Assembly: GCA_003223895.1 (NCBI GenBank)
Contig: QHXD01000022.1
Coordinates: 1-9,817 of the forward strand
Direction: 5' to 3'
Source: Acidobacteriota bacterium
GTDB lineage: Bacteria > Acidobacteriota > Terriglobia > 20CM-2-55-15
Length of the DNA: 9,817 bases
Shown here: piece by piece, positions 1-7,002 of the stretch
Layout of the letters: every line of letters begins with the position of its first letter
Numbering within the stretch: position 1 is the stretch's first letter
Notes under the pieces: model-generated
Told to the model about the DNA's origin: nothing
The model's database searches: none
What the model saw: only the letters and a program-made list of their open reading frames with translations
Program-made: the position numbers and the translations under genes

Positions 1-98
1 CTCTGGATGAATCTCTTTTCAAATTCATTCAGTGCTTCTTCCAAATAGATACGACGGTCGATCATCTCGGTCACAAGTGATTCCAACTTCTCTTTCAC
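1..98 (-). CDS. Fis-like helix-turn-helix protein, N-terminal part (runs off the left edge)
   Basis: Only the first 32 codons are present. The reading starts with GTG at 98-96 and gives MKEKLESLVTEMIDRR followed by IYLEEALNEFEKRFIQ. The pattern of an acidic amphipathic helix followed by LEEALxEFEKRFI matches the start of Fis-type DNA-binding proteins. In those proteins this helix is followed by a GNQxxAAxxLGIxRNTL helix-turn-helix, which would lie outside the window. An AAGGA Shine-Dalgarno at 110-106, seven bases before the GTG, fixes the start. The gene begins 22 bases after the cvpA stop on the same strand, so it is probably the last or a later gene of the purC-cvpA operon. The family call is an inference from the N-terminal pattern alone, because the DNA-binding part is not visible. 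Confidence 0.65.
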   Translation of the reverse strand, partial: MKEKLESLVTEMIDRRIYLEEALNEFEKRFIQ

Positions 99-120
99 AA
101 CTTTGTCCTTGGAGTGGATC

Positions 121-642
121 TCAGTGCTCTCGCCACCAGCGCTCCATTGCACGGTAGCCGACCAGAAATTTTGCTTTCAGTTCGTAGGGCGTCAGTATAG
201 CAATCACTCGTGAGCCGGGAAGGAAATACGGCGCCAGCCCCGAGTTTTTCAGTCTCTCCGTTTGAACTTCGAAGGCCGTCAGGCCGAGCAGCAGCACCGA
301 GCCGATCAACCATCCGCGAATGAAACCGAAAGCCGCTCCTAGCATTCGATCGGCCCATTGAAGCTTTGCGAACTTCATGAACCTGGTGGTCAGCCAGATG
401 CCCGTATACCCGACAACGAGGATTCCCAGGAAGATCAGGGAGAAGCCCAAGAATAGAGCAAGATTTTCGGTCCTGACAACATCTTTAAACAGGCCCGAAG
501 CCGGACGATATAACCACGATGCAAGGAGGATGGCGATCAGGACCGTGATCAATCCAAAAACGACGCGTACGAAACCCTTAATCGCACTGGTGACGATCGA
601 GAGAACGAGGATGACAAGGATAACGAGGTCGATCAAGTTCAC
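121..642 (-). CDS. cvpA: CvpA family inner-membrane protein
   Basis: This 173-residue protein is very hydrophobic, with four likely membrane helices at about residues 3-20, 26-44, 63-86 and 104-124, then a soluble amphipathic tail ending in WWREH. The family hallmark is the opening IDLVILVILVLS with a KGFVRVVFGL segment (22-31), plus DRMLGAAFGFIRGW (98-111) before the last helix. CvpA proteins are linked to colicin V production and envelope homeostasis; their molecular role is not settled. Here the gene follows purC by 4 bases. A cvpA gene beside purine genes is a known arrangement (cvpA-purF in enterobacteria), which supports the call. The start is GTG at 642-640, chosen because GGAG at 653-650 lies seven bases upstream and because it places the first helix at the extreme N terminus. 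Length is typical for the family. Confidence 0.85.
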   Translation of the reverse strand: MNLIDLVILVILVLSIVTSAIKGFVRVVFGLITVLIAILLASWLYRPASGLFKDVVRTENLALFLGFSLIFLGILVVGYTGIWLTTRFMKFAKLQWADRMLGAAFGFIRGWLIGSVLLLGLTAFEVQTERLKNSGLAPYFLPGSRVIAILTPYELKAKFLVGYRAMERWWREH

Positions 643-646
643 AGGA

Positions 647-1531
647 TCACTCCAGTTCCCGACCGGTCAGGATCCGGAGCGCCTCAACGTATTTTGCGCT
701 CGTTGCCTGGACGATGTTGTCGGGAAGCTCCGGCGCAGGCGGCTGTTTGTTCCAGCCGATTCGTTCGAGATAGTCCCGCACGAACTGCTTGTCGAATGAC
801 GGTTGCGGCTTGCCGGGCGAATACCGGTCGGCCGGCCAGAACCGGGAGGAATCCGGCGTCAACATTTCATCAACGATGGCAATCACGCCGTCGATCGTAC
901 CGAATTCGAATTTCGTGTCGGATATGATGATCCCGCGTTTGGACGCGAACTCGACAGCGCGGTTGTAGATGGAAAGCGTGAGCTCTTTCAAACGCCGTAT
1001 GTTTTCCACTCCGACGATCTCTGCCGCCTGCTTTTCGGAAATATTTTCGTCGTGTCCCGTCTCTGCTTTCGTGGCCGGACTGAAGATGGGTTGAGGCAGG
1101 CGATCGGAATCCCTCAAGCCTGCAGGCAGCCGGATACCGCAAACCTCGCCCGTCCTGTTGTAATCCTTCAAGCCGGAACCCGTGAGGAATCCTCGAGCCA
1201 CGCATTCGATTGGAAACACTCTGGCTTTCTTCACGAGCATGGACCGTCCTTCGAGCTGGTCACGGAACCGCTGCAGGTCTTTCGGATACTGATCCACCTT
1301 TGTCGATACGACGTGATTGGGAACAAATTCCTTGAAGAAATCGAACCAGAAGGCCGACATCTGCGTCAGAACTTTCCCTTTGTTCGGGATCGGTGTGGGC
1401 AGCACCACGTCGAAAGCGGAGAGGCGGTCCGTGGCAATGATGAGGAAGTGATCACCGAGGTCGTAAATGTCGCGAACCTTCCCTCGACCATGGAGCTTCA
1501 CTCCGGGAAGGTCGGTTTTCACGAGTGCCAT
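647..1531 (-). CDS. purC: Phosphoribosylaminoimidazole-succinocarboxamide synthase (SAICAR synthetase)
   Basis: PurC joins CAIR and aspartate using ATP to form SAICAR, a step of de novo purine synthesis in the cytoplasm. The 294-residue product is the long form of the family. Recognisable parts are the glycine-rich ATP-binding GRGKVRDIY (15-23), ATDRLSAFD (33-41), the first signature FPIECVARGFLTGSG (106-120), the second signature ISDTKFEFG (203-211) and DEMLTPDSSRFW (221-232). All look intact. The start ATG at 1531-1529 is preceded by AGGTGA at 1544-1539, seven bases away, and begins the conserved N terminus MALVKTDLPG. The reading frame stays open a further 112 codons upstream, but those codons run through the palindromic repeat and into the end of smc, so they are not part of the protein. 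The cvpA gene follows after 4 bases. Confidence 0.97.
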   Translation of the reverse strand: MALVKTDLPGVKLHGRGKVRDIYDLGDHFLIIATDRLSAFDVVLPTPIPNKGKVLTQMSAFWFDFFKEFVPNHVVSTKVDQYPKDLQRFRDQLEGRSMLVKKARVFPIECVARGFLTGSGLKDYNRTGEVCGIRLPAGLRDSDRLPQPIFSPATKAETGHDENISEKQAAEIVGVENIRRLKELTLSIYNRAVEFASKRGIIISDTKFEFGTIDGVIAIVDEMLTPDSSRFWPADRYSPGKPQPSFDKQFVRDYLERIGWNKQPPAPELPDNIVQATSAKYVEALRILTGRELE

Positions 1532-1574
1532 CAGTCTGTCACCTGCATTCTGCCGCGGAGCGATGCACCGCCAT

Positions 1575-1697
1575 GAACAGCCGCGGAGCGGCGACAGAGT
1601 GTAGCCCCGGGCGTAAGCCCGGGGTAGGCGTCGTTTTGGAACGCCAACCCCGGGCTCGCGCCCAGGGCTACACTCTGTCGCCGCTCCGCGGCTGTTC
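1575..1697. repeat. 123-base palindromic repeat element between smc and purC
   Basis: Bases 1575-1631 and 1641-1697 are inverted copies of each other: the outer 32 bases of each arm match perfectly, the full 57-base arms match at 53 positions, and the loop is nine bases (1632-1640). Each arm also carries a smaller GC-rich near-palindrome of the type CCCCGGGC-N-GCCCGGGG. No transposase, no clear target duplication and no T-run after the hairpin are visible, so it looks more like a dispersed palindromic repeat (REP/MITE type) than a standard terminator. Because it is palindromic, both strands translate to nearly the same peptide (SRGAATECSPG near one end, YTLSPLRGCS near the other). Such peptides can be mistaken for hypothetical proteins or false N-terminal extensions. 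Confidence 0.9.
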
Positions 1698-1713
1698 TCT
1701 GCGAATTCATGAC

Positions 1714-4700
1714 CTAATTCAACCTTACGGAAACGATTTTGGAGATACCGGGTTCTTCCATAGTAACGCCGTACAGAGTCGTCGCCGTTTCCATGGTGCG
1801 CTTGCTGTGAGTAATGACGATAAACTGCGTATCCGAGCTCATCGCATCGACTTCGTCGAGCACACAAAACGGACTGGGCCTGTAGCGGAACAGCGCGATC
1901 AGCAGCGCCAGCGCAGCCAGCGCCTTCTCTCCGCCCGACAGCAGCAGCACGTTCTGCAATTTCTTGCCCGGCGGCTGTGCCACGATTTCCACGCCCGCAT
2001 CGGTTTCCCCGGCGCCTTCAAGCAGCCGGAGTTCGCCGTGTCCGCCGCCGAACAGATGAACGAATGCCTGCGTAAAACCCGTGTTGATGGCTTCGAACGC
2101 TTCCTTGAACTGCCTGCGGCAGACCGTATCGATCTCTTCGATGGCCTGCGCCGTGTCTCGAATCGAGTCGAGCAGATCCTGGCGCTGGGTCGTCAGGAAC
2201 TGGAACCGCTCTTCCGCTTCCTGATGTTCCTCGACTGCCATCATGTTGACGGCGCCCATCAAGTCGATCTTCTCCCGGAGGTCGCGGTATTCCCGCTCGC
2301 GAATTTCGAGTTCACCCGGAGGCAGCGTGTCGAAGGATTTCACGCAAACCGCCTCGATAGTCTCGTTCAATTCGTTCAAGCACGTCTCGGCGAGGTGCTT
2401 CAAATCCGAATCCACCTGCGCTTTTTCGATTTCAAGCGCGTTATGCCGGTCCTTCCAGGTATCGAGCAGGCCCCGGGTTTCATCCCATCCGGCTTCGGCT
2501 TCTCGAAGCTCATTTCGCAGATTCTCAAGCGTGGCGGTCGTTTCGGCGATCGTTTGATCGAGCTGCTCACGCTCGGCCACCAGGCCGCGGCGCGTTTCGT
2601 CGAGAGACCGGATGGAGGCGCGGGTCTGCTCCTGCTGTTCGTTGGCTTGCTGGATCTGCGTTTCCGCCTGAGCGGCGCGCTCGTCGAGTTCGGCAGCCTG
2701 CAGGCGCAGCGCGGCGAGTTCCCTGGTCACTGTCGAGCGGCGTTCTTCGAGAACCGCCAGCTGGGATTGCAAGCCCGCAAAATCACGCCGCAGGTTTTCC
2801 GCCTGAAAACCCAATTCTTCGCTCGAGCGGGAGCGGGATTGCACCTCTTCTTCAATCGCAGCCTTCCGGCCGGCAATCTCGACCAGCTCGCGCTCGGCTT
2901 CGGCCAGAGATTTCTCGACTTCGCTGCGTTCCTCCGCAATGCGGCCGATTTCCGCTGTGGTTAGCCTCAATCGCTGCTCGGCACGCTCGAAGTCGGCAGT
3001 AAGCGATTGGACCCGGTGGTCCATATTGAGAATCGCCTTTTCGGCTTCTTGAAGATCGAACGACAGGCTCGCCTTCAGCGCTTCGCTCTCCTGTACGAGC
3101 ATCTCCAATCGAGCCCGGTCTTCGTGCAAATGCGCGGCTCGGCGGACCGCCTGATCCATCTTCCGGTCCAGTTCGCGAATTTCGCGCTTCAGCGAAAGCG
3201 GTCCAAGCGCCTCGTGCTCACCCCAACTGACGACATGCCCGCGAACGACTTCACCGGTGCGGGCCACGAAAACCATCCCGGGATAGCGTTCGGACAATTC
3301 CCACGCGCGTTCGACGGTATCGACGATATAGGCGTTGCGAATGTATTCGTTGAAGTGCCGCACCCGGTCGTCGAACCGGATCACGTTCCCCAACGGCATT
3401 GCATTCTCGATTACGACCGGAGGCGAAGTGCTCGTGCTTCCGTTGCGGACGAGGCAGTCGAGGCGCCCTTTACTGACACTCTTCACAATCCCAAGCGCGC
3501 GCTCGGCCTGCGCGCGGTCCTCAACCACCACGTACTGAAGTTCCCACCGCAGGAAATCCTCGACCAGGGATTCATACTCGTGCTCGACCTCGACGAAGTC
3601 CGCCAGTATGCCGAGCGGTGTCCATTCCAGATCGCGAACATGATTGAAGAACTGTTGAACGGACTCCGTGCTGTAGGCGCGCTGAACGGCCAGTTCGCCG
3701 ATCGTCTGAAGGCGATGGCGAATGCTTTCTTCCTGCGTTTTCGCTTCGGCTGCGGCTTTCACCGCATCTGAATGCTCGCGCTTGTATCCGGAATAGGTAT
3801 TCTCGGCTTCGTGAAGGCGGTTCTTCAACTGCCCAAAACCCACTTGCCGGCCAGAATGCTCTTCGCGCGCGGCATCCAGCTGCGCCGAGAGTTCCGCAGT
3901 CTGAGCGCGCGCTTCGCTCTCTTCGCGGCCGAGCCGCCCGGCCTGTGCAGCAATCCGGCCGATGGTTTCCCTGCGGCTCGAAATTTCATTCCTGATGCGC
4001 GCTTCACGTCCGACGACTTCGAACTGCTGGTGGCGGAGCCGCTCGACCATCTGTTCTTCCGAGTTGCGGCGTTCCGCGAGGTCCGAAAGCGACGCGGTTA
4101 CCTGGCCGATGTCGCGCTCGACCGACTGCTGGTCCAGGTCGATGCCCGCAAGCTGCATACTTTTCGCGTTGCTGTCTTTCCTGTTGCGCTCGAGATCTTC
4201 GAGAGAGCGTAATTTCTCGCCGGCGAGCACTGTCTTCCGCTCCTCGAGGGTCTGGACTTGATCCTGAAGCCTTTCGCCGCGCTGAACCGATTTTTCGTGT
4301 TCGAGCTCGACTTCAGAACGGCGCTCCCGGATTTCTTCGAGCTTACGTTCCTGTCCGGCCACGTCGGTTCGCCGCTGATGCACGAGCCCATTGAGCCGCT
4401 CGATATCCTGATCGAGCCGTTTTCCCTCGCTTCCCATCAACACCAGAGAGATCTCGACTTTGTCCTGCTGGTCGACCAGCATCTCGGCTCGCGTCGAAAA
4501 GACCGCGGAGAGAATCTGGCGCATCCGGTTGCGAAGTTCGATAAAGCGGCGCGCCTTTGCCGCCTGCCGCTTGAGTGAATTCCGCTGCCGATCGACCTCT
4601 GCCAGGATGTCGTTGACCCGCGAAAGGTTCTGCCTGGCGGCTTCCAACCGGGATTCCGCCAGTTTTCGTTTGGCCTTGAATTTCGTAATGCCCGCGGCTT

Positions 4701-5235
4701 CTTCGATCAGAGAGCGCCGATCCGAAGGCTTCGAGCTGAGCATTTGCCCCACTCGGCCCTGTTCGATGATGGCATAGCTGTTCGGACCAAGACCTGTACC
4801 GAGAAAGATGTCCTGAATATCGCGAAGCCGGCACGGCCTTCCATCGATCAGGTAGATGCTTTCGCCCGACCGGTACAACCGCCGCTGAATGACGACATCG
4901 CGAGGCGTGGCAGGCGGGTGGGTGCCATTTCCATTGCCGTTCCCGTTGCCATTCCCATTTCCATTCGCATGCTCGGTAAGGGTGATGGTGACTTCGGCCA
5001 TTCCCATGGGGGCCCGGTTCCGGGTGCCGTTGAAGATGACATCCTCCATCTTCTCACCACGCAGGGACTTGGCGCTTTGCTCGCCCAGGACCCAGGCGAT
5101 GGCGTCGGAAACATTGCTTTTGCCGCAGCCGTTCGGCCCGACGATGGCGGTGACTCCGGAATCGTTGACAACGATTTCGCCCCTGTCGGAGAAGGACTTG
5201 AAGCCGATCAGTTCGATACGTCTAAGTTTCAACAC
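1714..5235 (-). CDS. smc: Chromosome segregation ATPase SMC, with an in-frame gap at the D-loop
   Basis: SMC is the cytoplasmic condensin ATPase that, with ScpA and ScpB, extrudes DNA loops and helps separate sister chromosomes. The 1173-residue product has the full layout: N-terminal head with Walker A GPNGCGKSN (33-41) and the EQGRVGQMLSSKP Q-loop region (158-170), first coiled coil (about 190-510), hinge (about 525-675, with LGILADFVEVEHEYESLVED and GEVVRGHVVSWG), second coiled coil, and C-terminal head with LLSGGEKALAAL (1098-1109) and Walker B FCVLDEVDA (1123-1131; catalytic Glu 1128). Directly after this comes MSSDTQFIVITH. The usual A/P-LDDAN-IGRF segment of about 16 residues (the D-loop and following helix) is absent, although the frame is kept. 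The N-terminal head also carries an (Asn-Gly)7 run. The start is GTG at 5235-5233 with GAGGGA at 5250-5245, nine bases upstream; TTG at 5232 is a less likely alternative. It is transcribed divergently from the Rrf2 gene. Confidence 0.96.
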   Translation of the reverse strand: MLKLRRIELIGFKSFSDRGEIVVNDSGVTAIVGPNGCGKSNVSDAIAWVLGEQSAKSLRGEKMEDVIFNGTRNRAPMGMAEVTITLTEHANGNGNGNGNGNGNGTHPPATPRDVVIQRRLYRSGESIYLIDGRPCRLRDIQDIFLGTGLGPNSYAIIEQGRVGQMLSSKPSDRRSLIEEAAGITKFKAKRKLAESRLEAARQNLSRVNDILAEVDRQRNSLKRQAAKARRFIELRNRMRQILSAVFSTRAEMLVDQQDKVEISLVLMGSEGKRLDQDIERLNGLVHQRRTDVAGQERKLEEIRERRSEVELEHEKSVQRGERLQDQVQTLEERKTVLAGEKLRSLEDLERNRKDSNAKSMQLAGIDLDQQSVERDIGQVTASLSDLAERRNSEEQMVERLRHQQFEVVGREARIRNEISSRRETIGRIAAQAGRLGREESEARAQTAELSAQLDAAREEHSGRQVGFGQLKNRLHEAENTYSGYKREHSDAVKAAAEAKTQEESIRHRLQTIGELAVQRAYSTESVQQFFNHVRDLEWTPLGILADFVEVEHEYESLVEDFLRWELQYVVVEDRAQAERALGIVKSVSKGRLDCLVRNGSTSTSPPVVIENAMPLGNVIRFDDRVRHFNEYIRNAYIVDTVERAWELSERYPGMVFVARTGEVVRGHVVSWGEHEALGPLSLKREIRELDRKMDQAVRRAAHLHEDRARLEMLVQESEALKASLSFDLQEAEKAILNMDHRVQSLTADFERAEQRLRLTTAEIGRIAEERSEVEKSLAEAERELVEIAGRKAAIEEEVQSRSRSSEELGFQAENLRRDFAGLQSQLAVLEERRSTVTRELAALRLQAAELDERAAQAETQIQQANEQQEQTRASIRSLDETRRGLVAEREQLDQTIAETTATLENLRNELREAEAGWDETRGLLDTWKDRHNALEIEKAQVDSDLKHLAETCLNELNETIEAVCVKSFDTLPPGELEIREREYRDLREKIDLMGAVNMMAVEEHQEAEERFQFLTTQRQDLLDSIRDTAQAIEEIDTVCRRQFKEAFEAINTGFTQAFVHLFGGGHGELRLLEGAGETDAGVEIVAQPPGKKLQNVLLLSGGEKALAALALLIALFRYRPSPFCVLDEVDAMSSDTQFIVITHSKRTMETATTLYGVTMEEPGISKIVSVRLN
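4924..4965 (-). repeat. (Asn-Gly)7 tandem codon repeat inside smc
   Basis: Seven AAY-GGN codon pairs in a row encode residues 91-104 of SMC. They fall just after EVTITLTEHA and before THPPATPRDVVIQRRLYRSG, in the variable loop of the N-terminal head that precedes the conserved RRLYRSGES strand. The six-base unit differs only at third codon positions, as expected for a repeat that grew by slippage and then drifted. In other SMC proteins this place is a short, variable surface loop, so the run is probably a flexible linker that does not harm the fold. Copy number could differ between strains. Confidence 0.8.
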
Positions 5236-5308
5236 CAGTACGTGTCCCTCGATTTCTGTCTTTTATCAGATTACTGCCGTGTTGTCTCTTCTAGCTTCGC
5301 CACGGGGA

Positions 5309-5338
5309 GTGACAGATTGGGTCCATATGCGCTATTGT
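5309..5338 (+). promoter_or_regulatory. Possible sigma-70 type promoter for the Rrf2-dinB operon
   Basis: GTGACA (5309-5314, five of six matches to TTGACA) is followed after 18 bases by TATTGT (5333-5338, four of six matches to TATAAT). Transcription would start about 5345, leaving a very short leader before the Rrf2 ATG at 5358, and the GGAAAG ribosome-binding site would sit at the very 5' end. A loose GACA/TGTC half-site pair (5311-5314 and 5336-5339) overlaps it, which would suit autoregulation by the Rrf2 protein. The match is weak, and the 122-base region must also hold the promoter for smc on the other strand, which I could not place. Confidence 0.3.
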
Positions 5339-5357
5339 CGGTTGGAAAGCGATAGAC

Positions 5358-5807
5358 ATGAAAATTTCGGCAAGGGATGAATATGCGTTGTCGGCGGTCC
5401 TGGAGCTGGCGTTGAACTACGACGGCGAGGCGCCCGTTCGCGTCCAGGACATCGCGCAGCGGCAGGGTATTCCGATGAAGTTCTTGTTTCAGATCATGCA
5501 GATATTGAAACGAGTCGATGTCGTTCGAAGCAAGAGGGGAACCGAAGGCGGCTACGTGCTGAGCAAACACCCGAGCCAGATCACCATCGGAGAAGTGATC
5601 CGGAGCATGAGCGGACCGTTCGTGCAGCTTTCGTGCCTGGAGTCGGGAAATTTCGCCGACGATTGCGGCAAACAGTCCACATGCCACTTCAAACCGATCT
5701 GGGCGGAAGTGGACCGCGCCATCGCCGGCATCCTGAACAGCATCACGTTCGAAGAATTGGTCCGCCGAGCGCGTATGAGCCAGCAGCAGCTGATGTATCA
5801 CATCTAA
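5358..5807 (+). CDS. Rrf2 family transcriptional regulator, likely Fe-S cluster type
   Basis: This 149-residue protein is a full-length Rrf2/IscR/NsrR-family dimeric repressor. The opening MKISARDEYALSAVLELAL is the family's N-terminal helix. The winged helix-turn-helix spans about residues 27-70 (VQDIAQRQGIPMKFLFQIM, then the wing RSKRGTEGGYVLSK), and the tail holds the dimerisation helix and three cysteines: Cys93, Cys103 and Cys109 (C-x9-C-x5-C), with His110 next to the last. In IscR and NsrR an equivalent three-Cys loop binds an Fe-S cluster that senses iron-sulfur status, oxygen or nitric oxide. The exact signal here cannot be told from sequence. The start is ATG 5358 with GGAAAG at 5344-5349. 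dinB follows after 12 bases, so the two are almost certainly co-transcribed; the regulator probably controls its own operon and perhaps the divergent smc. Confidence 0.92.
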   Translation: MKISARDEYALSAVLELALNYDGEAPVRVQDIAQRQGIPMKFLFQIMQILKRVDVVRSKRGTEGGYVLSKHPSQITIGEVIRSMSGPFVQLSCLESGNFADDCGKQSTCHFKPIWAEVDRAIAGILNSITFEELVRRARMSQQQLMYHI

Positions 5808-5819
5808 CCTAGAGGAGCG

Positions 5820-6983
5820 ATGCGCTCCATCCTTCACGTCGACATGGATGCGTTCTACGCATCTGTTGAGCAGCTCGATCAACCCCAATTCAAGGGCCGG
5901 CCGGTTATCGTCGGCGCGGATCCCAGGGCCGGAAAGGGACGCGGAGTTGTCGCCGCTTGTTCATACGAGGCGAGAAAGTTCGGCGTGCGGTCCGCGCTTC
6001 CGATCAGCCGCGCATGGAAACTGTGTCCGGAGGGTGTTTACGTGCGCCCGCGCATGGAGCGCTACTCGGAAGTATCGGGCCAGGTGATGGAAGTGTTCCG
6101 GCGGTACACCGATCTCGTGGAGCCCCTGAGTATCGACGAAGCTTTCCTCGACATCACCGGCTCGGTCACACTGCTTGGAGCGCCCGAACAGATCGCAGTG
6201 TCCATCAAGAAGGAAGTCCGTCAGGCGACTGGTTTGACGGCCTCGGTTGGTCTCGCACCGAACAAGTTCCTTGCGAAGATCGCCTCCGATCTGAAGAAAC
6301 CGGATGGCTTTGTTGTCGTCGAGGAGAAGGACATTGAACAGTTCCTGGCCCCCCTGCCCATCTCGCGGCTCTGGGGAGTAGGCCCCAAAACGGAACAGCG
6401 CATCCGCGAAATGGGATACCAGACGATTGGCCAGGTCGCCGCCGCTTCGCGCGAAGCGTTGATTCGGTCTCTCGGAAGTCTCGGCGAGCATCTTTATCAG
6501 TTATCGCGAGGCAAGGACGACCGTCCGGTTGTGCCGGACTGGGAACCGAAATCGACAAGCAGCGAAACGACATTTGACGAGGATACGAACGATCGCGAGC
6601 TTCTTCTGAGCACGATTCTCGACCTATCCGATCATGTTGCCGAACGGCTCCGCAAGGACGGCTACCGCGCGCGCAGAGTGACGCTGAAGCTCCGATATTC
6701 GAACTTTTCCACACACACGAAACAAAGCTCGCTGGATAAGTTTGTCCAGACGGGCGAGGAAATCGCGGAAGTGGCAAGGAGACTGTTTGCAAAGTTTTCA
6801 CTGAAACAGAAGATTCGCCTGATTGGCGTCTCCGTCGGCGATTTGCATCGTGACGGCGCAGACCCACAGCAACTCGGGCTGTTCCCACAATCCAACGACA
6901 AGGAAAAGCTGAGTCGCACTGTGGATGAGATCAAACAAAAATTCGGCGCCGACGCCGTCCGCCGCGGCTCGCAGTTGCGATGA
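5820..6983 (+). CDS. dinB: DNA polymerase IV (Y-family translesion polymerase)
   Basis: DinB copies past damaged DNA with low fidelity, recruited by the sliding clamp. The 387-residue product is complete. HVDMDAFYASVEQ (6-18) supplies metal ligand Asp8 and the likely steric gate Tyr13. GVVAACSYEARKFGVRSALP (42-61) is the finger region. EPLSIDEAFLDITGS (101-115) holds Asp106 and Glu107. SVGLAPNKFLAKIASDLKKP (142-161) and LWGVGPKT (184-191) complete the palm and thumb. A little-finger domain follows, and QLGLF (351-355) matches the beta-clamp binding motif, 32 residues before the end, as in other long DinB proteins. All catalytic residues look intact. The start ATG at 5820 has AGAGGAG at 5811-5817, close but usable. 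No obvious LexA-type operator was seen upstream; the Rrf2 gene before it suggests a different control. Confidence 0.97.
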   Translation: MRSILHVDMDAFYASVEQLDQPQFKGRPVIVGADPRAGKGRGVVAACSYEARKFGVRSALPISRAWKLCPEGVYVRPRMERYSEVSGQVMEVFRRYTDLVEPLSIDEAFLDITGSVTLLGAPEQIAVSIKKEVRQATGLTASVGLAPNKFLAKIASDLKKPDGFVVVEEKDIEQFLAPLPISRLWGVGPKTEQRIREMGYQTIGQVAAASREALIRSLGSLGEHLYQLSRGKDDRPVVPDWEPKSTSSETTFDEDTNDRELLLSTILDLSDHVAERLRKDGYRARRVTLKLRYSNFSTHTKQSSLDKFVQTGEEIAEVARRLFAKFSLKQKIRLIGVSVGDLHRDGADPQQLGLFPQSNDKEKLSRTVDEIKQKFGADAVRRGSQLR

Positions 6984-7002
6984 AAGATGAGCGGTTGAAA
7001 CT

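Noticed and set aside
803..1576. Plus-strand open frame of 257 codons opposite purC
   Set aside because: It is antisense to the conserved PurC motifs, with no recognisable domain or ribosome-binding site.
1532..1867. 112-codon open extension in front of purC
   Set aside because: It reads through the palindromic repeat and into the end of smc. The conserved PurC N terminus and a good Shine-Dalgarno point to ATG 1531.
1525..2964. Long plus-strand open frame of 479 codons opposite smc
   Set aside because: It lies antisense to clearly conserved SMC coding sequence, has no family features, and its start runs through the palindromic repeat. It is a shadow of GC-rich codon use.
5236..5357. LexA (SOS) box upstream of the Rrf2-dinB operon
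   Set aside because: I found neither a CTGT-N8-ACAG nor a GAAC-N4-GTTC type site. Lineage-specific LexA motifs could still be missed.
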